64,000 nucleotides of DNA from Streptococcus mitis (GCF_901542415.1 NZ_CABEHV010000004.1:682001-746000); one strand, 5' to 3'; shown: positions 28,983-39,263, counted from the stretch's first letter. Notes: generated by a model from the sequence alone, not told the origin. Numbers and translations: made by a program.

Positions 28983-29987
28983 CTATCCCTCAGATAGAGG
29001 TTGAGGATCTAATTCTTCACGCTCTTCTTTTTTAACTGGAGCTGGTTCATAAGCTCGGATAATCTGAGCGACAACAGGATGGCGAACCACATCCTTGGCC
29101 GAAAAATGAACAAAGTCAATCTGATGGATGTTCTTGAGTTTTTCTTGAGCATCAATCAAACCGGACTTGACGTTGCGCGGAAGGTCAATCTGACTGATAT
29201 CTCCATTGACAATCATCTTAGAATTAAAACCTAAACGAGTCAAAAACATCTTCATCTGCATGATAGTCGTATTTTGCGCCTCATCGAGAATGACAAAGGC
29301 ATCATCCAAGGTTCGTCCACGCATATAGGCAAGGGGCGCAATCTCGATAATTTCACGCTCCATGAGTCGAGTTGTTTGGTCTTTTCCCAGAATCTGATAC
29401 AAGGCATCATAAACAGGTCGAAGGTAAGGATCTACCTTCTCTTTAAGATCACCCGGAAGAAAACCTAGACTCTCGCCAGCTTCCACTGCCGGGCGTGTCA
29501 GGATAATTCGTTTGACTTGCCCACGTTTAAGGGCAGTCACAGCCAAAGTAACTGCAAGAAAGGTCTTCCCTGTCCCTGCCGGCCCAATTCCAAAGGTCAC
29601 ATCATGCTGTTTAACACTATCCACATACAGTTTTTGACCCAGTGTTTTGACACGGATAGGCTTCCCTGTATTGTCCTTTATAATTTCTTCTTCATAAAGG
29701 GCGACAAACTTGTCAATTTCATCGTTTTTGACCATGCTAATCGCAGTCACCACATCTGGAGTTCCGACAGTCATCCCACGATTCACCAAGACCATGAGGG
29801 CTTGGATAACCTGACGGGCTTCCTCACAGGCAGTCTCTTCTCCCAAAATCTGCACAATCTCTGTACGAGCATGAATCACCACATCAAGCTCTTCTTCCAT
29901 CAAACGAAGATGGCGTTCATTGGAACCAAAAAGATGAAACAGGTCATCTGGATGACTCAGTTGAATGTCAATTGAATGTTCCTTCAA
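28983..29987 (-). CDS. phoH: PhoH-like ATPase (TTG start)
   Basis: Cytoplasmic P-loop protein of the PhoH/YbeZ family, associated with RNA metabolism and often next to ybeY in other genomes. The 334-residue protein has Walker A GPAGTGKT near residue 137, Walker B FVILDEAQNTT near 230, and an N-terminal segment resembling a KH-like fold. Start: TTG at 29987, with GAGAGG eight bases upstream and no ATG nearby; the frame then reads (M)KEHSIDIQLSHPDDL. The last ~20 residues (PAPVKKEEREELDPQPLSEG) are an acidic/basic tail that I do not recall from pneumococcus. Confidence 0.92.
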   Translation of the reverse strand: MKEHSIDIQLSHPDDLFHLFGSNERHLRLMEEELDVVIHARTEIVQILGEETACEEARQVIQALMVLVNRGMTVGTPDVVTAISMVKNDEIDKFVALYEEEIIKDNTGKPIRVKTLGQKLYVDSVKQHDVTFGIGPAGTGKTFLAVTLAVTALKRGQVKRIILTRPAVEAGESLGFLPGDLKEKVDPYLRPVYDALYQILGKDQTTRLMEREIIEIAPLAYMRGRTLDDAFVILDEAQNTTIMQMKMFLTRLGFNSKMIVNGDISQIDLPRNVKSGLIDAQEKLKNIHQIDFVHFSAKDVVRHPVVAQIIRAYEPAPVKKEEREELDPQPLSEG

Positions 29988-30072
29988 ATAAAGAACCTCT
30001 CTAATCCTTTTATTTCTTTTTATTATAGCAAAGGGATGGAGAAATTACTAGCCCAAACCCAGTGAATCAATG

Positions 30073-30288
30073 CTAGTGTTCTAAGTATTCTTGCCAGATA
30101 GCGTCAAAGTCTCCTAGGTTGAAAGAGAAGCTGGCATGCTCCTCCAAAAAGCGACTGACCTCATCAAAATCATCTGTGTGTTTTGGGAAAGATGACTCTT
30201 CAAAAGCTAGGTCTGCCAAGATAGCTTTGGGACTGTTACTTTTAGGATTGCGCTCGGTCATGAGCCAAGTGTAAAATGATTTTCTCAT
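30073..30288 (-). CDS. YozE-family small protein (UPF0346)
   Basis: 71-residue protein [20 protein letters not shown]... with [31 protein letters not shown], the YozE SAM-like fold family conserved in Firmicutes. Function unknown. It starts 8 bases after cvfB, so the two are co-transcribed. Confidence 0.9.
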   Translation of the reverse strand: MRKSFYTWLMTERNPKSNSPKAILADLAFEESSFPKHTDDFDEVSRFLEEHASFSFNLGDFDAIWQEYLEH

Positions 30289-30296
30289 AAGTCACC

Positions 30297-31151
30297 CTAA
30301 ATCAACTCTGTACCAAACTGGTCTTGCTTGATTTTACCAGTCTTCATCAAGCCACCGAGTGCTTTCTTGAACTGACCTTTAGAAATGCCAAAGGTTGCCT
30401 TGATATCGTCTGGAGATGACTTATCATTTAAGGTCATGAAACCGCCATTGCTTTCCAAGTAAGTCAAAATCATCTGAGCATCATTTTCCAACATTTCAAA
30501 GGAACGTGGTTTGAGGGAGAGGTTCAACGTGCGGTCCACTTCACGGAAACCAATAACGCGCGCATCTAAAACTTGTCCTAAACGTGGCTCTGCATAGCGC
30601 TCGCTAGGATGGATAAAGCCAAGCATGTTATTTTCTGGCAGGTAAACAAAAGTTCCTGATAGCTTGAGGCGGTAAACAATGGCTGGCCAGTTTTGGTTCT
30701 GCATGTTGTTGTAGGCAGGACGAGCCAGACGTTGAAAGTCTTCTTGATAAGCCAAGAGTCCCCAGATACGGTCTTTCTTGTCCACTTCAAGACGGATGTA
30801 GAGTTGGTCGCCCTTCTTAGGCCAGAGTTCCTTGAGCTCAGGGAGGATATCGAGTGACACAACGATTTCCTTGTCAGGAAGGCCTGTATCCACAAAGACA
30901 CCCAAGTCTTTACGAACTTCCGTTACAGTTCCCCAACCAAATTGGTCCTGAGTGGCAGTCACTTCTATGGTTGTCAGGCGGAGTTTTTGCTTCATGTCCG
31001 TATAGGCAAAACCTTTGACCGTATCCCCTACTGTATGTTGACCTTCTTCCTTAGCAAGAGCATAGGTTTGGCCATCCTTTTGCACAAAGTAAAAACGGTC
31101 GTTTTCATCGATGATCAGTCCAACGATAAAACTTGCAAGATTTGTATTCAT
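30297..31151 (-). CDS. cvfB: S1-domain RNA-binding protein, CvfB/YitL family
   Basis: 284-residue protein with tandem OB/S1 folds (GLIIDENDRFYFVQKDG, WGTVTEVRKDLGVFVDTGL near 80-100, GTFVYLPENNMLGFIHPSERY near 170) and a C-terminal winged helix (MTLNDKSSPDDIKATFGISKGQFKKAL, described not quoted in full). CvfB in staphylococci affects virulence gene expression by RNA binding. The ATG at 31151 follows AAGAAGGAAAT; an upstream in-frame ATG (13 codons) lies in the frr terminator region and is less likely. Confidence 0.9.
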   Translation of the reverse strand: MNTNLASFIVGLIIDENDRFYFVQKDGQTYALAKEEGQHTVGDTVKGFAYTDMKQKLRLTTIEVTATQDQFGWGTVTEVRKDLGVFVDTGLPDKEIVVSLDILPELKELWPKKGDQLYIRLEVDKKDRIWGLLAYQEDFQRLARPAYNNMQNQNWPAIVYRLKLSGTFVYLPENNMLGFIHPSERYAEPRLGQVLDARVIGFREVDRTLNLSLKPRSFEMLENDAQMILTYLESNGGFMTLNDKSSPDDIKATFGISKGQFKKALGGLMKTGKIKQDQFGTELI

Positions 31152-31165
31152 ATTTCCTTCTTTCG

Positions 31166-31202
31166 AATAAAACTCAGCCAGCAATGCCAACTGAGTTTTT
31201 CT
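31166..31202 (-). terminator. Terminator after frr
   Basis: AAAAACTCAG ... CTGAGTTTT arms with a 13-base loop, 9 bases past the frr stop on the minus strand. Confidence 0.85.
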
Positions 31203-31210
31203 GTTTATTT

Positions 31211-31768
31211 TTAGACTTCCAAGAGTTCTTTTTCTTTGTTGGCAGTCATGTCATCGATGTGTTTGACAGCATCGTCTGTTACTTTTTGAATATCTTTTTC
31301 AAGAGTCTTCAATTCGTCTTCAGTGATTTCTTTTGCTTTTTCTTGTTTCTTGGCTTCATCCATAGCGTCACGACGGATATTGCGGACAGCCACCTTAGCA
31401 TTTTCGCCGACCTTCTTCACTTCTTTAGCAAGGTCACGACGAGTTTCTTCTGTAAGAGCTGGGATAACCAAGCGAATCACAGAACCATCATTAGCTGGTG
31501 TAATACCAAGATCAGAAGCGTTCAAGGCACGTTCGATGTCTTTCAATGAAGACTTGTCAAATGGTGTTACCAACAAGACACGCGCTTCTGGAATCGTAAT
31601 TGAAGCGATTTGGTTAAGAGGAGTTTCTACTCCATAGTATTCTACATGTACACGATCAAGCAAGCTTGCATTGGCACGGCCAGCACGGATACCACCAAAT
31701 TCACGAGCAAGTGATTGGTGAGACTGGGTCATTCTCTCTTTAGCTTTTTCAATAATTGCGTTAGCCAT
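31211..31768 (-). CDS. frr: Ribosome recycling factor
   Basis: Splits post-termination ribosomes with EF-G. The 185-residue protein [20 protein letters not shown]... has the tRNA-like two-domain layout, [16 protein letters not shown] near 25-40 and the long helix with [18 protein letters not shown]. The start at 31768 follows the family N-terminus; an ATG four codons upstream overlaps the pyrH stop (ATGA) and could also be used through coupling. Confidence 0.97.
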   Translation of the reverse strand: MANAIIEKAKERMTQSHQSLAREFGGIRAGRANASLLDRVHVEYYGVETPLNQIASITIPEARVLLVTPFDKSSLKDIERALNASDLGITPANDGSVIRLVIPALTEETRRDLAKEVKKVGENAKVAVRNIRRDAMDEAKKQEKAKEITEDELKTLEKDIQKVTDDAVKHIDDMTANKEKELLEV

Positions 31769-31776
31769 AATCTTTC

Positions 31777-32514
31777 TCATTCCTTTTCTTCGATATTATT
31801 TGAAACTGTTGTTCCGATATTTTCCCCAAATACGACACGTTTAATGTTACCTGGTTGGTTCATGTTGAATACAACCAAGTCAATGTCGTTGTCCATTGAG
31901 AGGGTTGAAGCTGTTGAATCCATTATACGAAGTCCTTTGTTGATAACATCACGGTGAGTCAATTCTTCAAACTTAACGGCTGTCTTGTCTTTCTTAGGAT
32001 CGGCATTGTAAACACCGTCGACACCATTTTTAGCCATAAGGATGGCATCTGCTTCGATTTCAGCTGCACGAAGGGCCGCTGTTGTATCTGTTGAGAAGTA
32101 AGGTGAACCAATTCCGGCACCAAAGATAACGATACGGCCTTTTTCAAGGTGACGAAGGGCACGTCCACGTACGTAAGGCTCTGCCACTTGTTGCATGGCA
32201 ATAGCTGTTTGTACACGCGTATCGACACCAACTTGTTGCAATGAATCTGCCATCACAAGAGCATTCATAACAGTCCCAAGCATTCCTGTGTAATCTGCCT
32301 GAACGCGGTCCATTCCTGCTTCTGCAGCAGGTTCTCCACGCCAGAGATTTCCTCCACCGATAACAAGGGCAATTTCGATACCTAAGCTATGAACTTCTTG
32401 AATCTCTTTTGCGATTGTTTGAACTGTTTGGATATCAATCCCTACGCCACGTTCACCGGCAAGGGCTTCACCTGATAACTTGATTAAAATACGTTTATAC
32501 TTGGGATTCGCCAT
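31777..32514 (-). CDS. pyrH: UMP kinase
   Basis: Phosphorylates UMP to UDP; hexameric amino-acid-kinase fold. The 245-residue protein has [14 protein letters not shown] at residues 8-21, [10 protein letters not shown] near 52, and [20 protein letters not shown] near 145-165. Paired with frr as in most Firmicutes. GGAGAG lies upstream of the ATG. Confidence 0.98.
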   Translation of the reverse strand: MANPKYKRILIKLSGEALAGERGVGIDIQTVQTIAKEIQEVHSLGIEIALVIGGGNLWRGEPAAEAGMDRVQADYTGMLGTVMNALVMADSLQQVGVDTRVQTAIAMQQVAEPYVRGRALRHLEKGRIVIFGAGIGSPYFSTDTTAALRAAEIEADAILMAKNGVDGVYNADPKKDKTAVKFEELTHRDVINKGLRIMDSTASTLSMDNDIDLVVFNMNQPGNIKRVVFGENIGTTVSNNIEEKE

Positions 32515-32597
32515 TTTTACTCTCCTTTTTTTATCCTACCTATTTTATCACAATTTCTAAGATTTTTATAGTATCATGAGCAATTCTTTCAAAAAAA

Positions 32598-33932
32598 TTA
32601 GACCGTTAAAAATTCCTCTAAGTCGCTAAGGGCACGCTCTGCAATTTTTTCATAACGAGCCTTCTTATCACGGATACGTTCGCCTTCCAGATCCTTGATT
32701 ATCCCAAAATTGACATTCATTGGTTGGAAATGTTTGCTGTCTGCATGGGTGATGTAATGAGCTAGACTTCCAATTGCTGTTGTTTCTGGGAAAATAGCCT
32801 CGCTTTCTCCCTTGAAAAGACGAGCAGCATTAATCCCCGCAACCAAACCTGAAGCTGCTGACTCTACATAGCCTTCCACACCCGTCATTTGACCAGCAAA
32901 GAAGAGATTTGGTTGTTTCTTAGAACGGTAAGTCTGCTCAAGAAGATTTGGTGAATCCATATAAGAATTGCGATGCATAACACCATAACGAACAAACTCC
33001 GCATTTTCAAGACCTGGAATCATTTGGAAGACACGCTTTTGTTCTCCCCATTTGAGGTGGGTCTGGAAACCGACGATATTATAGAGGCTACCAGCCGCAT
33101 TGTCCTGACGAAGTTGAACAACCGCGTACGGTGTTTTGAATTCGCCATCACGAGGTCCTGTGTAGTCGTCTGGATACTCAAGCCCCACTGGCTTCATAGG
33201 TCCATAAAGCATAGTTTTAATGCCACGTTTGGCCATGACTTCGATAGGCATACATCCTTCAAAGTACTTTTCTTTTTCAAAAGAATTCAGCGGCGCTTCT
33301 TCCGCATTGACCAAGGCTTCATGAAAATCCATAAATTCTTGCTTAGTCATAGGCGCATTGAGGTAGGCCGCCTCTCCCTTGTCATAACGAGACTTGAGAT
33401 AGACCTTGCTCATATCAATAGTGTTGACATCGATAATAGGCGCTGCCGCGTCGTAGAAATAGAAACCATCGCCGTCATTAAGGGCATGAATCTTCTCAGC
33501 TAGGGTATCGCCAGTCAAAGGACCAGTAGCGACAACCGTAATAACGTCAGTTGGCAATTCTGTAATTTCATCACGAATCACTTCAATCAAGGGATGGTTG
33601 GCCACTTTTTCAGTCACCATTTGGGAGAAACCATCACGGTCCACCGCAAGGGCACCACCAGCAGGAACACGTGTAGCTTCTGCTGATTCCAAGATAACAG
33701 AACCTAAGCGACGCATTTCTTCCTTGAGAAGCCCAACAGCATTTGTCAAAGCATCTCCACGCAAGGAATTGGAACAAACTAACTCTGCAAAATTGTCTGT
33801 TTTGTGCTGGGGTGTTGACTTGACACCACGCATTTCATAAAGTTTAACTGGAATACCACGCTCTGCGATTTGGTAGGCTGCTTCAGAACCTGCCAAACCA
33901 GCACCGATAACATTGATATAAGATTGAGACAC
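32598..33932 (-). CDS. trmFO: Folate- and FAD-dependent tRNA methyltransferase TrmFO (GTG start)
   Basis: Makes 5-methyluridine at position 54 of tRNA from methylene-tetrahydrofolate. The 444-residue protein begins (M)[20 protein letters not shown] with the FAD Rossmann motif GAGLAGSE, has CSNSLRGD near 50-60 and a C-terminal [21 protein letters not shown] contact. I use the GTG at 33932 because AAAGAGGT lies nine bases upstream and other family members start there; an ATG at 33965 would add 11 residues unlike the family and lies in the structured leader. Formerly called Gid. The leader (33933 to about 34172) contains 49-bp tandem repeats. Confidence 0.95.
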   Translation of the reverse strand: MSQSYINVIGAGLAGSEAAYQIAERGIPVKLYEMRGVKSTPQHKTDNFAELVCSNSLRGDALTNAVGLLKEEMRRLGSVILESAEATRVPAGGALAVDRDGFSQMVTEKVANHPLIEVIRDEITELPTDVITVVATGPLTGDTLAEKIHALNDGDGFYFYDAAAPIIDVNTIDMSKVYLKSRYDKGEAAYLNAPMTKQEFMDFHEALVNAEEAPLNSFEKEKYFEGCMPIEVMAKRGIKTMLYGPMKPVGLEYPDDYTGPRDGEFKTPYAVVQLRQDNAAGSLYNIVGFQTHLKWGEQKRVFQMIPGLENAEFVRYGVMHRNSYMDSPNLLEQTYRSKKQPNLFFAGQMTGVEGYVESAASGLVAGINAARLFKGESEAIFPETTAIGSLAHYITHADSKHFQPMNVNFGIIKDLEGERIRDKKARYEKIAERALSDLEEFLTV

Positions 33933-34000
33933 GACACTAATACCTCTTTGGGAGTGTGAAGACAAGCTTCACATTGAAAAAGCCAATCAAACTTAAGAGC

Positions 34001-34140
34001 TTTCGAATTTCTTGGCTCAGGCTGAAAAAGTCCACAGGACTTACTTCGCTTTCGAGTTTCTTGGCTCAGGCTGAAAAAGTCCACAGGACTTACTTCGCTT
34101 TCGAATTTCCTGGCTCAGGCTGAAAAAGTCCCCCAGACTT
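34001..34140 (-). repeat. 49-bp tandem repeats in the trmFO leader
   Basis: Nearly three copies in direct orientation with a period of exactly 49 bases: the segment TTGGCTCAGGCTGAAAAAGT begins at about 34012, 34061 and 34110 (third copy with one change). Each full copy contains the self-complementary AAGTCC-ACA-GGACTT, which forms a hairpin in the transcript; the last copy instead carries AAAAAGTC-CCCCA-GACTTTTT. Since 49 is not a multiple of three, no repeated protein is encoded. The array lies fully inside the untranslated leader between the trmFO promoter and its GTG. Confidence 0.85.
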
Positions 34141-34178
34141 TTTCACTCCCACAAATCTTTCTATTTTTTTCTTCTACT

Positions 34179-34206
34179 AGTATAACAAAAAAAGGGAAGA
34201 AGGCAA
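34179..34206 (-). promoter_or_regulatory. Promoter of trmFO
   Basis: TTGCCT and TATACT spaced by 16 bases on the minus strand, with an extended TGT before the -10. It overlaps the T tract of the rsmI terminator. Predicted start near 34172 gives a leader of about 240 bases. Confidence 0.75.
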
Positions 34207-34216
34207 ACTTCCCTGT
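34186..34216 (-). terminator. Terminator after rsmI
   Basis: AGGGAAG ... CTTCCCTTTTTTT on the minus strand directly at the rsmI stop. Its 3' arm and T run form the spacer of the trmFO promoter. Confidence 0.88.
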
Positions 34217-35086
34217 TTAGTCATTTTCTTCCCAGTCATGGTAGGCTGCGTAAAGCTGGCTTTTATTCCACTGGTAAATCTTAGCGACTTCCTTGATAGC
34301 TTGATTTTTCTTCATGCCTTGCTGGATACGGGCTTGAATTTCTAAGAATAAGTCTTCCTCGTCTTTTTTTTCTACATCCTGACTGGCACCTTCAACGATG
34401 AGAAGGCATTCTCCCTTAAGTGGCGTTTCAGCTATGCTTTCCAGCAATTCAGAGATCTTTCCTCGTTGGTATTCTTCATAGATTTTAGTCAATTCCCTAA
34501 CCAAGACGACCGAGCGGTCACCGTAGACTTCTAACATATTTTCCAAAGTATCTGCCACACGATGGGGCGATTCATAGAAAATCTGAGTTTCAGGATAGTC
34601 TTTTTTCGAGTCAAAAAATTGCTTTTGCTGGCCTGATTTTCTGGGTAAAAAGCCGTAAAAGATATGTGGCTGTGGCGCTAAACCACTGGCAATCAAGGCA
34701 GAAATTCCTGCAGAGGCACCTGGAACGGTGACAACTGCAATTTCTTCCTCAATAGCTGCCTTAACCAAATCATGACCAGGGTCTGAGATACTAGGCATAC
34801 CCGCGTCGGATACCTGAGCAATACTTTGCCCTGCTTTCAGAGAATCAATCAAATCAGGAATCTTTTCCTTGGCATTGTGTTCATGAAAACTAATCTGCTT
34901 GGTAGAAATGTCAAAATGCTTGAGCAAAAGTCCTGTATTGCGCGTGTCCTCAGCAGCAATCCAGTCCACTTCTTTCAAGGTCTGGATAGCTCGAAAAGTC
35001 ATATCATCTAGATTTCCAATCGGCGTTGCCACTAGATACAGCTTGCCATAGGGAGACTGCCCCTTAAAACTTTTTTGAATCTGCAT
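34217..35086 (-). CDS. rsmI: 16S rRNA (cytidine-1402 2'-O) methyltransferase
   Basis: Methylates C1402 of 16S rRNA in the decoding centre. The 289-residue tetrapyrrole-methylase-fold protein has GKLYLVATPIGNLDDMTFRA at residues 14-33, AAEDTRNTGLLL near 44, VSDAGMPSISDPG near 93-105 and VTVPGASAGISALIASGL near 120. It lies 2 bases after yabA, in tmk-holB-yabA-rsmI order typical of Firmicutes. Confidence 0.96.
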   Translation of the reverse strand: MQIQKSFKGQSPYGKLYLVATPIGNLDDMTFRAIQTLKEVDWIAAEDTRNTGLLLKHFDISTKQISFHEHNAKEKIPDLIDSLKAGQSIAQVSDAGMPSISDPGHDLVKAAIEEEIAVVTVPGASAGISALIASGLAPQPHIFYGFLPRKSGQQKQFFDSKKDYPETQIFYESPHRVADTLENMLEVYGDRSVVLVRELTKIYEEYQRGKISELLESIAETPLKGECLLIVEGASQDVEKKDEEDLFLEIQARIQQGMKKNQAIKEVAKIYQWNKSQLYAAYHDWEEND

Positions 35087-35088
35087 GC

Positions 35089-35406
35089 CTACTCCCTGTA
35101 CAACAACTCGTCACAGAACATACATTCCTCGTCCTGCTCTCGACGTTGTCCATAAAAATCATTACATACGTGAAAACCATCTTTATAAATTCGACGGACA
35201 CTTTCGCGAACATGTTTGGCCTTGACAGGAGCGTCTGCTTCCACCTCGCCCAAGCGTTCACGCAACTTACTATTTTCCAAGCGAAGAGCTGTATTTTCCT
35301 CTACCAGGCTCTTGAGATTTTTCTTGATGGCTTCTACATCTGCCAAGGTTACCAATAACTGTTGGGAAAAATCATCCAGCGCGTCAAATAATTCTTTTTT
35401 GTCCAT
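35089..35406 (-). CDS. yabA: Replication initiation control protein YabA
   Basis: Binds DnaA and the beta clamp to limit re-initiation. The 105-residue protein has an N-terminal leucine-zipper-like coiled coil ([39 protein letters not shown]) and a C-terminal zinc-binding part with HVCNDFYG and CMFC. It sits between holB and rsmI. Confidence 0.95.
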   Translation of the reverse strand: MDKKELFDALDDFSQQLLVTLADVEAIKKNLKSLVEENTALRLENSKLRERLGEVEADAPVKAKHVRESVRRIYKDGFHVCNDFYGQRREQDEECMFCDELLYRE

Positions 35407-35445
35407 AAAACAGCCCTTTCCTTTCTTTATCGTTCATTTTTGAAT

Positions 35446-36336
35446 TTATATTTCTTTCAAGACCAGATATTCCATGGCATTTTGAAAGCTGACATTAGCC
35501 TGCCACATTCTTCTAGCTTCTAGCAAATCTTGTAGAATCACTCTAACTCTTGCTTGCAGGAGGTCCTGCCCACAGAGGACTTCAAGAATCCGTAAAACCT
35601 GATCTTGTTTTTCCTTATCATCTGCCAAGTTGGCTAATTTAGCAACCTGCAGATAACTTTCTTTTTTCTTAGCCACTAACCAAGTCAGCAGGCGTTCACT
35701 TTCATCGACCAAGGTCCAAAAGCCTGCCTGATTAGCCAACTTTTCTGCTTCAGCTCGTGATTGACTAAACTGGGTTAAGAGAGTTGCTTTTTTCTTAACC
35801 AGCCCCATTTGTTCTAAGAGCAAGATGAGTTTTTCTGCTTGTTTTTTAAAGTGAAAAATTTGCGTCCGACTGCGGATTGTTGGTAAGATCTTTTCCTCAT
35901 CGCTGGTCAAGAAGAAAATGTAAACCTCACTCTGGGGTTCTTCGATGACCTTGAGCAGAGAATTAGCCGCGTTAGGATGCATTTTCTCAGCTTGCTCGAT
36001 AATAAAAACCTGCTGCTGGCTTTCAATCCCTGCTTGAGAAAACTGTCCCACCAATTCCCGAATGCGTTCTGTCTTGATGACCTGATTGACTGGCTTAATC
36101 AAAGTAACATCGGGAAATTCTCCCTGTTCAATCAGCTTACAATTTCGGCATTTCTCACATGGTAAGACGCCTACTTTATCTGTACAAAAGAGGCTCTTAG
36201 CCAAAAATTGCGCCATTTCCAAACTTCCAAAGAAACCTGAAAAGAGGTAGGCGTGATTGAGCTGGTTTTGTTCTAGAATACGGACAAAGCGGTCAAACTG
36301 ATCTGGCTGCCAGGCCTTTAGTTGATCTTGTTTCAT
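35446..36336 (-). CDS. holB: DNA polymerase III subunit delta'
   Basis: Clamp-loader subunit. The 296-residue AAA+ protein has [20 protein letters not shown] in place of a functional Walker A (as usual for delta'), a zinc cluster [18 protein letters not shown] near residues 47-64 and sensor region [20 protein letters not shown] ... TIRSRTQIF. Its start overlaps the tmk stop by 4 bases (ATGA). Confidence 0.95.
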   Translation of the reverse strand: MKQDQLKAWQPDQFDRFVRILEQNQLNHAYLFSGFFGSLEMAQFLAKSLFCTDKVGVLPCEKCRNCKLIEQGEFPDVTLIKPVNQVIKTERIRELVGQFSQAGIESQQQVFIIEQAEKMHPNAANSLLKVIEEPQSEVYIFFLTSDEEKILPTIRSRTQIFHFKKQAEKLILLLEQMGLVKKKATLLTQFSQSRAEAEKLANQAGFWTLVDESERLLTWLVAKKKESYLQVAKLANLADDKEKQDQVLRILEVLCGQDLLQARVRVILQDLLEARRMWQANVSFQNAMEYLVLKEI

Positions 36337-36971
36337 TTAGCTAATCCCATTCTGTCAAACAAGACAGCCTTAGTTGTTTCCACAACTTGCTCCAAAGGAA
36401 AACTAGCATCAATCTTGACAATACGATTTCCCTCTTTATCCAGAAGAGAAAGGTAGCCTTGTCGAACTTTTTTATGCAAGTTCAACCCTTCCAAGTCCAA
36501 ACGATTGACCTCACGATTGCTATTAGCAGCAATGCGAGCCAGTCCTTCTTCCACATCGATGTCAAAATAGAGTGTCAAATCAGGTTTGAGTCCATCTGTC
36601 GCAAAGTGATTGAGCCAGCCAATGGCTTCAATGTCCAAACCACGACCAAATCCCTGATAGGCAACAGAACTATCGATGAAGCGGTCCATAATGACCAACT
36701 TACCAGCTTCAAGGGCAGGGAGAACTTTTTCCACCAAGTGCTGTCTGCGACTGGCGATATAGAGCAAAAGCTCTGTTTTAGCATCCATCTGAGTATGACT
36801 TGGATCCAGAATCACTTCCCGAATCTTCTCTCCTATCAAGACTCCGCCAGGTTCACGGGTCGTCAGCACTTCTACTCCTTTTTCCTCTAAAATTGGTAGC
36901 AGAGCCTCTAAAACACTGGTCTTGCCTGCTCCCTCTGGTCCCTCAAGAGAGACTAAAAATCCTTTTGACAT
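36333..36971 (-). CDS. tmk: Thymidylate kinase
   Basis: dTMP to dTDP for DNA synthesis. The 212-residue protein has the P-loop [18 protein letters not shown] (residues 8-25), TREPGG near 39 and [16 protein letters not shown] near 97-112 with the DR(Y/F/H) motif. First gene of tmk-holB-yabA-rsmI. A BOX repeat lies upstream. Confidence 0.97.
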   Translation of the reverse strand: MSKGFLVSLEGPEGAGKTSVLEALLPILEEKGVEVLTTREPGGVLIGEKIREVILDPSHTQMDAKTELLLYIASRRQHLVEKVLPALEAGKLVIMDRFIDSSVAYQGFGRGLDIEAIGWLNHFATDGLKPDLTLYFDIDVEEGLARIAANSNREVNRLDLEGLNLHKKVRQGYLSLLDKEGNRIVKIDASFPLEQVVETTKAVLFDRMGLAK

Positions 36972-37051
36972 GTCTAACTCATTTCTTTTTTACTACTTCT
37001 ATTCTATCAAAAAAATAAGGGTTTGTGACAATCTTTTTGTCTTCTCATTTC

Positions 37052-37156
37052 ATACTCAATGAAAATCAAAGAGCAAACTAGGAAGCTAGCCGAAGGCTGT
37101 ACTTGAGTACGGCAAGGTGAAGCTGACGCAGTTTGAATTTGATTTTCGAAGAGTAT
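37052..37156. repeat. BOX-type repeat (boxC-boxA) between proC and tmk
   Basis: About 105 bp from TACTCAATGAAAATC to GATTTTCGAAGAGTA, containing the BOXA1R-like TACGGCAAGGTGAAGCTGAC with changes. It has the same module order as the repeat at 112-217 but in opposite orientation, and no boxB. It sits in the 219-base gap between the proC stop and the tmk start on the side that is transcribed into tmk. Confidence 0.85.
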
Positions 37157-37190
37157 CAACCACCATAAAAGAGGCAGACAAATCCACCTC

Positions 37191-37988
37191 TTATTTACCT
37201 AATTCTTGTGTTCGTTTGTAGGCTTGATGAACTGCATCCATGACTGTTCCTCGAAAAGCATGTGCTTCTAGGCTTGCTACACCAGCGATAGTCGAACCGC
37301 CTGGGCTACAGACTTGGTCTTTCAATACTCCAGGATGTTGCTGACTTTCAAGGACCAATTGCCCAGCTCCTACCACAGTTTGAGCTGCCATTTTCAATGC
37401 TATTTCTCGTGGTAATCCTGTCTGCACACCTGCATCTGCCAAGGCCTCAATAAAGAGATAGACAAAGGCTGGTCCACAACCTGCAAGACCTGTCGCCGCG
37501 TCGATTAATCCTTCTCCCAGTTCAACCAAGAGACCAGCCTTAGTTAAAAGCTGACAAAAGAGCTCACTGTCCTCAACCCTGCAATTAGGAGACAATGCAT
37601 AACTAATCACTCCTTGACCAATAGAAGCAGGGGTATTGGGCATCATACGAATAATTCTGTGCTGACTTGGAAGAAGACTAGCGAGTTTTTCCAAGGTCAA
37701 TCCAGCTGCCATGGAGATCAAAAGAAGACTTGCTCGTTTTTCAAGGATGGTCTGGTATTGAGAAAGCAGTTCAGAAAACTGAGCAGGCTTCACTCCTAGA
37801 AAAATCACATCTGCTTCTGCAAAAATTTCTTCATTGCTGGAAGCCTGACCACCAAAGTTGGCGATGAAAGCATCCACCTTGGCTTGACTCCGATTGGCAA
37901 GGAGAATCTGATCACCTGTCTTGACCTGCAAAACAGCCTTAGCCAGACTAGCCCCCATATTCCCTAAGCCGATAAATCCAATCTTCAT
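37191..37988 (-). CDS. proC: Pyrroline-5-carboxylate reductase
   Basis: Last step of proline synthesis, NAD(P)H-dependent. The 265-residue protein has the Rossmann motif IGFIGLGNMGASLAKAVL at the N-terminus, MPNTPASIGQGV near 117-128 and GCGPAFVYLFIEALADAGV near 170-188 with the family PAF(V/I) signature, then PGGSTIAGV near 230. Ends the proB-proA-proC operon; starts 3 bases after proA. Confidence 0.97.
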   Translation of the reverse strand: MKIGFIGLGNMGASLAKAVLQVKTGDQILLANRSQAKVDAFIANFGGQASSNEEIFAEADVIFLGVKPAQFSELLSQYQTILEKRASLLLISMAAGLTLEKLASLLPSQHRIIRMMPNTPASIGQGVISYALSPNCRVEDSELFCQLLTKAGLLVELGEGLIDAATGLAGCGPAFVYLFIEALADAGVQTGLPREIALKMAAQTVVGAGQLVLESQQHPGVLKDQVCSPGGSTIAGVASLEAHAFRGTVMDAVHQAYKRTQELGK

Positions 37989-37991
37989 CTC

Positions 37992-39254
37992 TTACTCCCT
38001 TATCTGTCCGTCACCAGTAACCACATACTTGTAGCTAGTCAACTCCTTCAAGCCCATGGGACCACGCGCGTGCAATTTCTGAGTAGAAATCCCCATTTCA
38101 CATCCAAGACCAAATTGACCACCATCGGTAAAACGAGTTGAGGCATTGACATAGACAGCTGCAGAGTCCACCTGATCTGTAAAGTAAGCTGCAGCTTCAG
38201 CATTTTCTGTCACAATGGCGTCCGAATGATGAGTACTGTGGGCTTCAATATGGGCAACCGCTTCTTCTAAACTGCTCACAACCTTAACAGCTAGGACATA
38301 GTCTAAAAATTCAGTGTCAAAGTCTTGATCCTCAGCTGCTTGACCTGAAACAAACTGGCTTGCTTTGCTATCCAAGCGGAATTGAATTGGTTCCAACCCA
38401 GCTTCTTTTCGATTCTCAACTAGCACTTGCTCCAAGCGAGGAAGGAAGATTGCTGCCTTGTCTTCATGAACAAGGAGAACCTCCATGGCATTGCATACAG
38501 AAGGACGACTGGTTTTGGCATTGTTGATGATAGACAGTGCCTTGTCGTCATCTGCGTCCTTATCGACATAAACATGGACAATCCCAGTTCCTGTCTCGAT
38601 AACTGGTACAATAGCATTTTCAACCACTGCATTGATCAAACCAGCTCCTCCACGAGGTATGAGAAGGTCTAGATAGCCCTTTGCCTTCATCATAGCATAA
38701 CTACTTTCACGGCTAGTATCTTCCACCAGTTGAATCACATCTGGGTGAATAATAGTCATTTCCAAGCCCTTCTTCAAGGCTGTGACAATGGCATGGGCTG
38801 TTTGATAGGCGTCCTTACCACTACGAAGAACAACCGCATTTCCACTCTTGAGAGCCAAAGCAGCTGCGTCTGACGTCACATTTGGACGACTTTCATATAT
38901 AATACCGATAACACCCATAGCCACACGTTTTTTGGTGATAACCAAACCATTTTCAAGATGATTGGTTTCTAAAACTTCACCGATTGGATCTGGTAAAGCA
39001 ACCACTTCACGAATCCCACTTGCCATTGCTTCTATACGTCCTGCATCCAAATAAAGACGATCCAGCATCACATCTGAGATTTTACCCTTGGCCTCTTCCA
39101 TATCGAGGGCATTGGCCGCTAAAATCTCCTCAGTAGCTACTAATAAGTGATTAGCCATGGCTAACAAGGCTTGGTTTTTCACCTCTTCACTAGCTGTGTT
39201 GATCGATTTTTTAACAGCCTGTACCTGTTCAAATTGTTCTTGTGTACTTACCAT
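37992..39254 (-). CDS. proA: Gamma-glutamyl phosphate reductase
   Basis: Reduces gamma-glutamyl phosphate to glutamate semialdehyde. The 420-residue aldehyde-dehydrogenase-fold protein has [20 protein letters not shown] near 107-126, the [17 protein letters not shown] segment with the catalytic Cys near 255, and [17 protein letters not shown] near the C-terminus (ProA signature). Second gene of proBAC. Confidence 0.97.
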   Translation of the reverse strand: MVSTQEQFEQVQAVKKSINTASEEVKNQALLAMANHLLVATEEILAANALDMEEAKGKISDVMLDRLYLDAGRIEAMASGIREVVALPDPIGEVLETNHLENGLVITKKRVAMGVIGIIYESRPNVTSDAAALALKSGNAVVLRSGKDAYQTAHAIVTALKKGLEMTIIHPDVIQLVEDTSRESSYAMMKAKGYLDLLIPRGGAGLINAVVENAIVPVIETGTGIVHVYVDKDADDDKALSIINNAKTSRPSVCNAMEVLLVHEDKAAIFLPRLEQVLVENRKEAGLEPIQFRLDSKASQFVSGQAAEDQDFDTEFLDYVLAVKVVSSLEEAVAHIEAHSTHHSDAIVTENAEAAAYFTDQVDSAAVYVNASTRFTDGGQFGLGCEMGISTQKLHARGPMGLKELTSYKYVVTGDGQIRE

Positions 39255-39263
39255 AGTTTACCT

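Noticed and set aside
29517-29975. 152-codon plus-strand frame opposite phoH
   Set aside because: It lies fully antisense to a clear PhoH gene, has no ribosome site and no recognisable domain; its composition is that of a reverse-strand shadow.
32973-33503. 176-codon plus-strand frame opposite trmFO
   Set aside because: Antisense to a well-supported enzyme gene, no start signal, no family resemblance.
33779-34084. 101-codon minus-strand frame over the trmFO leader repeats
   Set aside because: It runs through the 49-bp repeats, which shift frame each copy, then overlaps trmFO in another frame; no ribosome site at its start.
34001-34140. CRISPR array
   Set aside because: The units are contiguous 49-bp tandem copies without unique spacers and no cas gene is near.
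36387-36890. 167-codon plus-strand frame opposite tmk
   Set aside because: Antisense shadow of thymidylate kinase.
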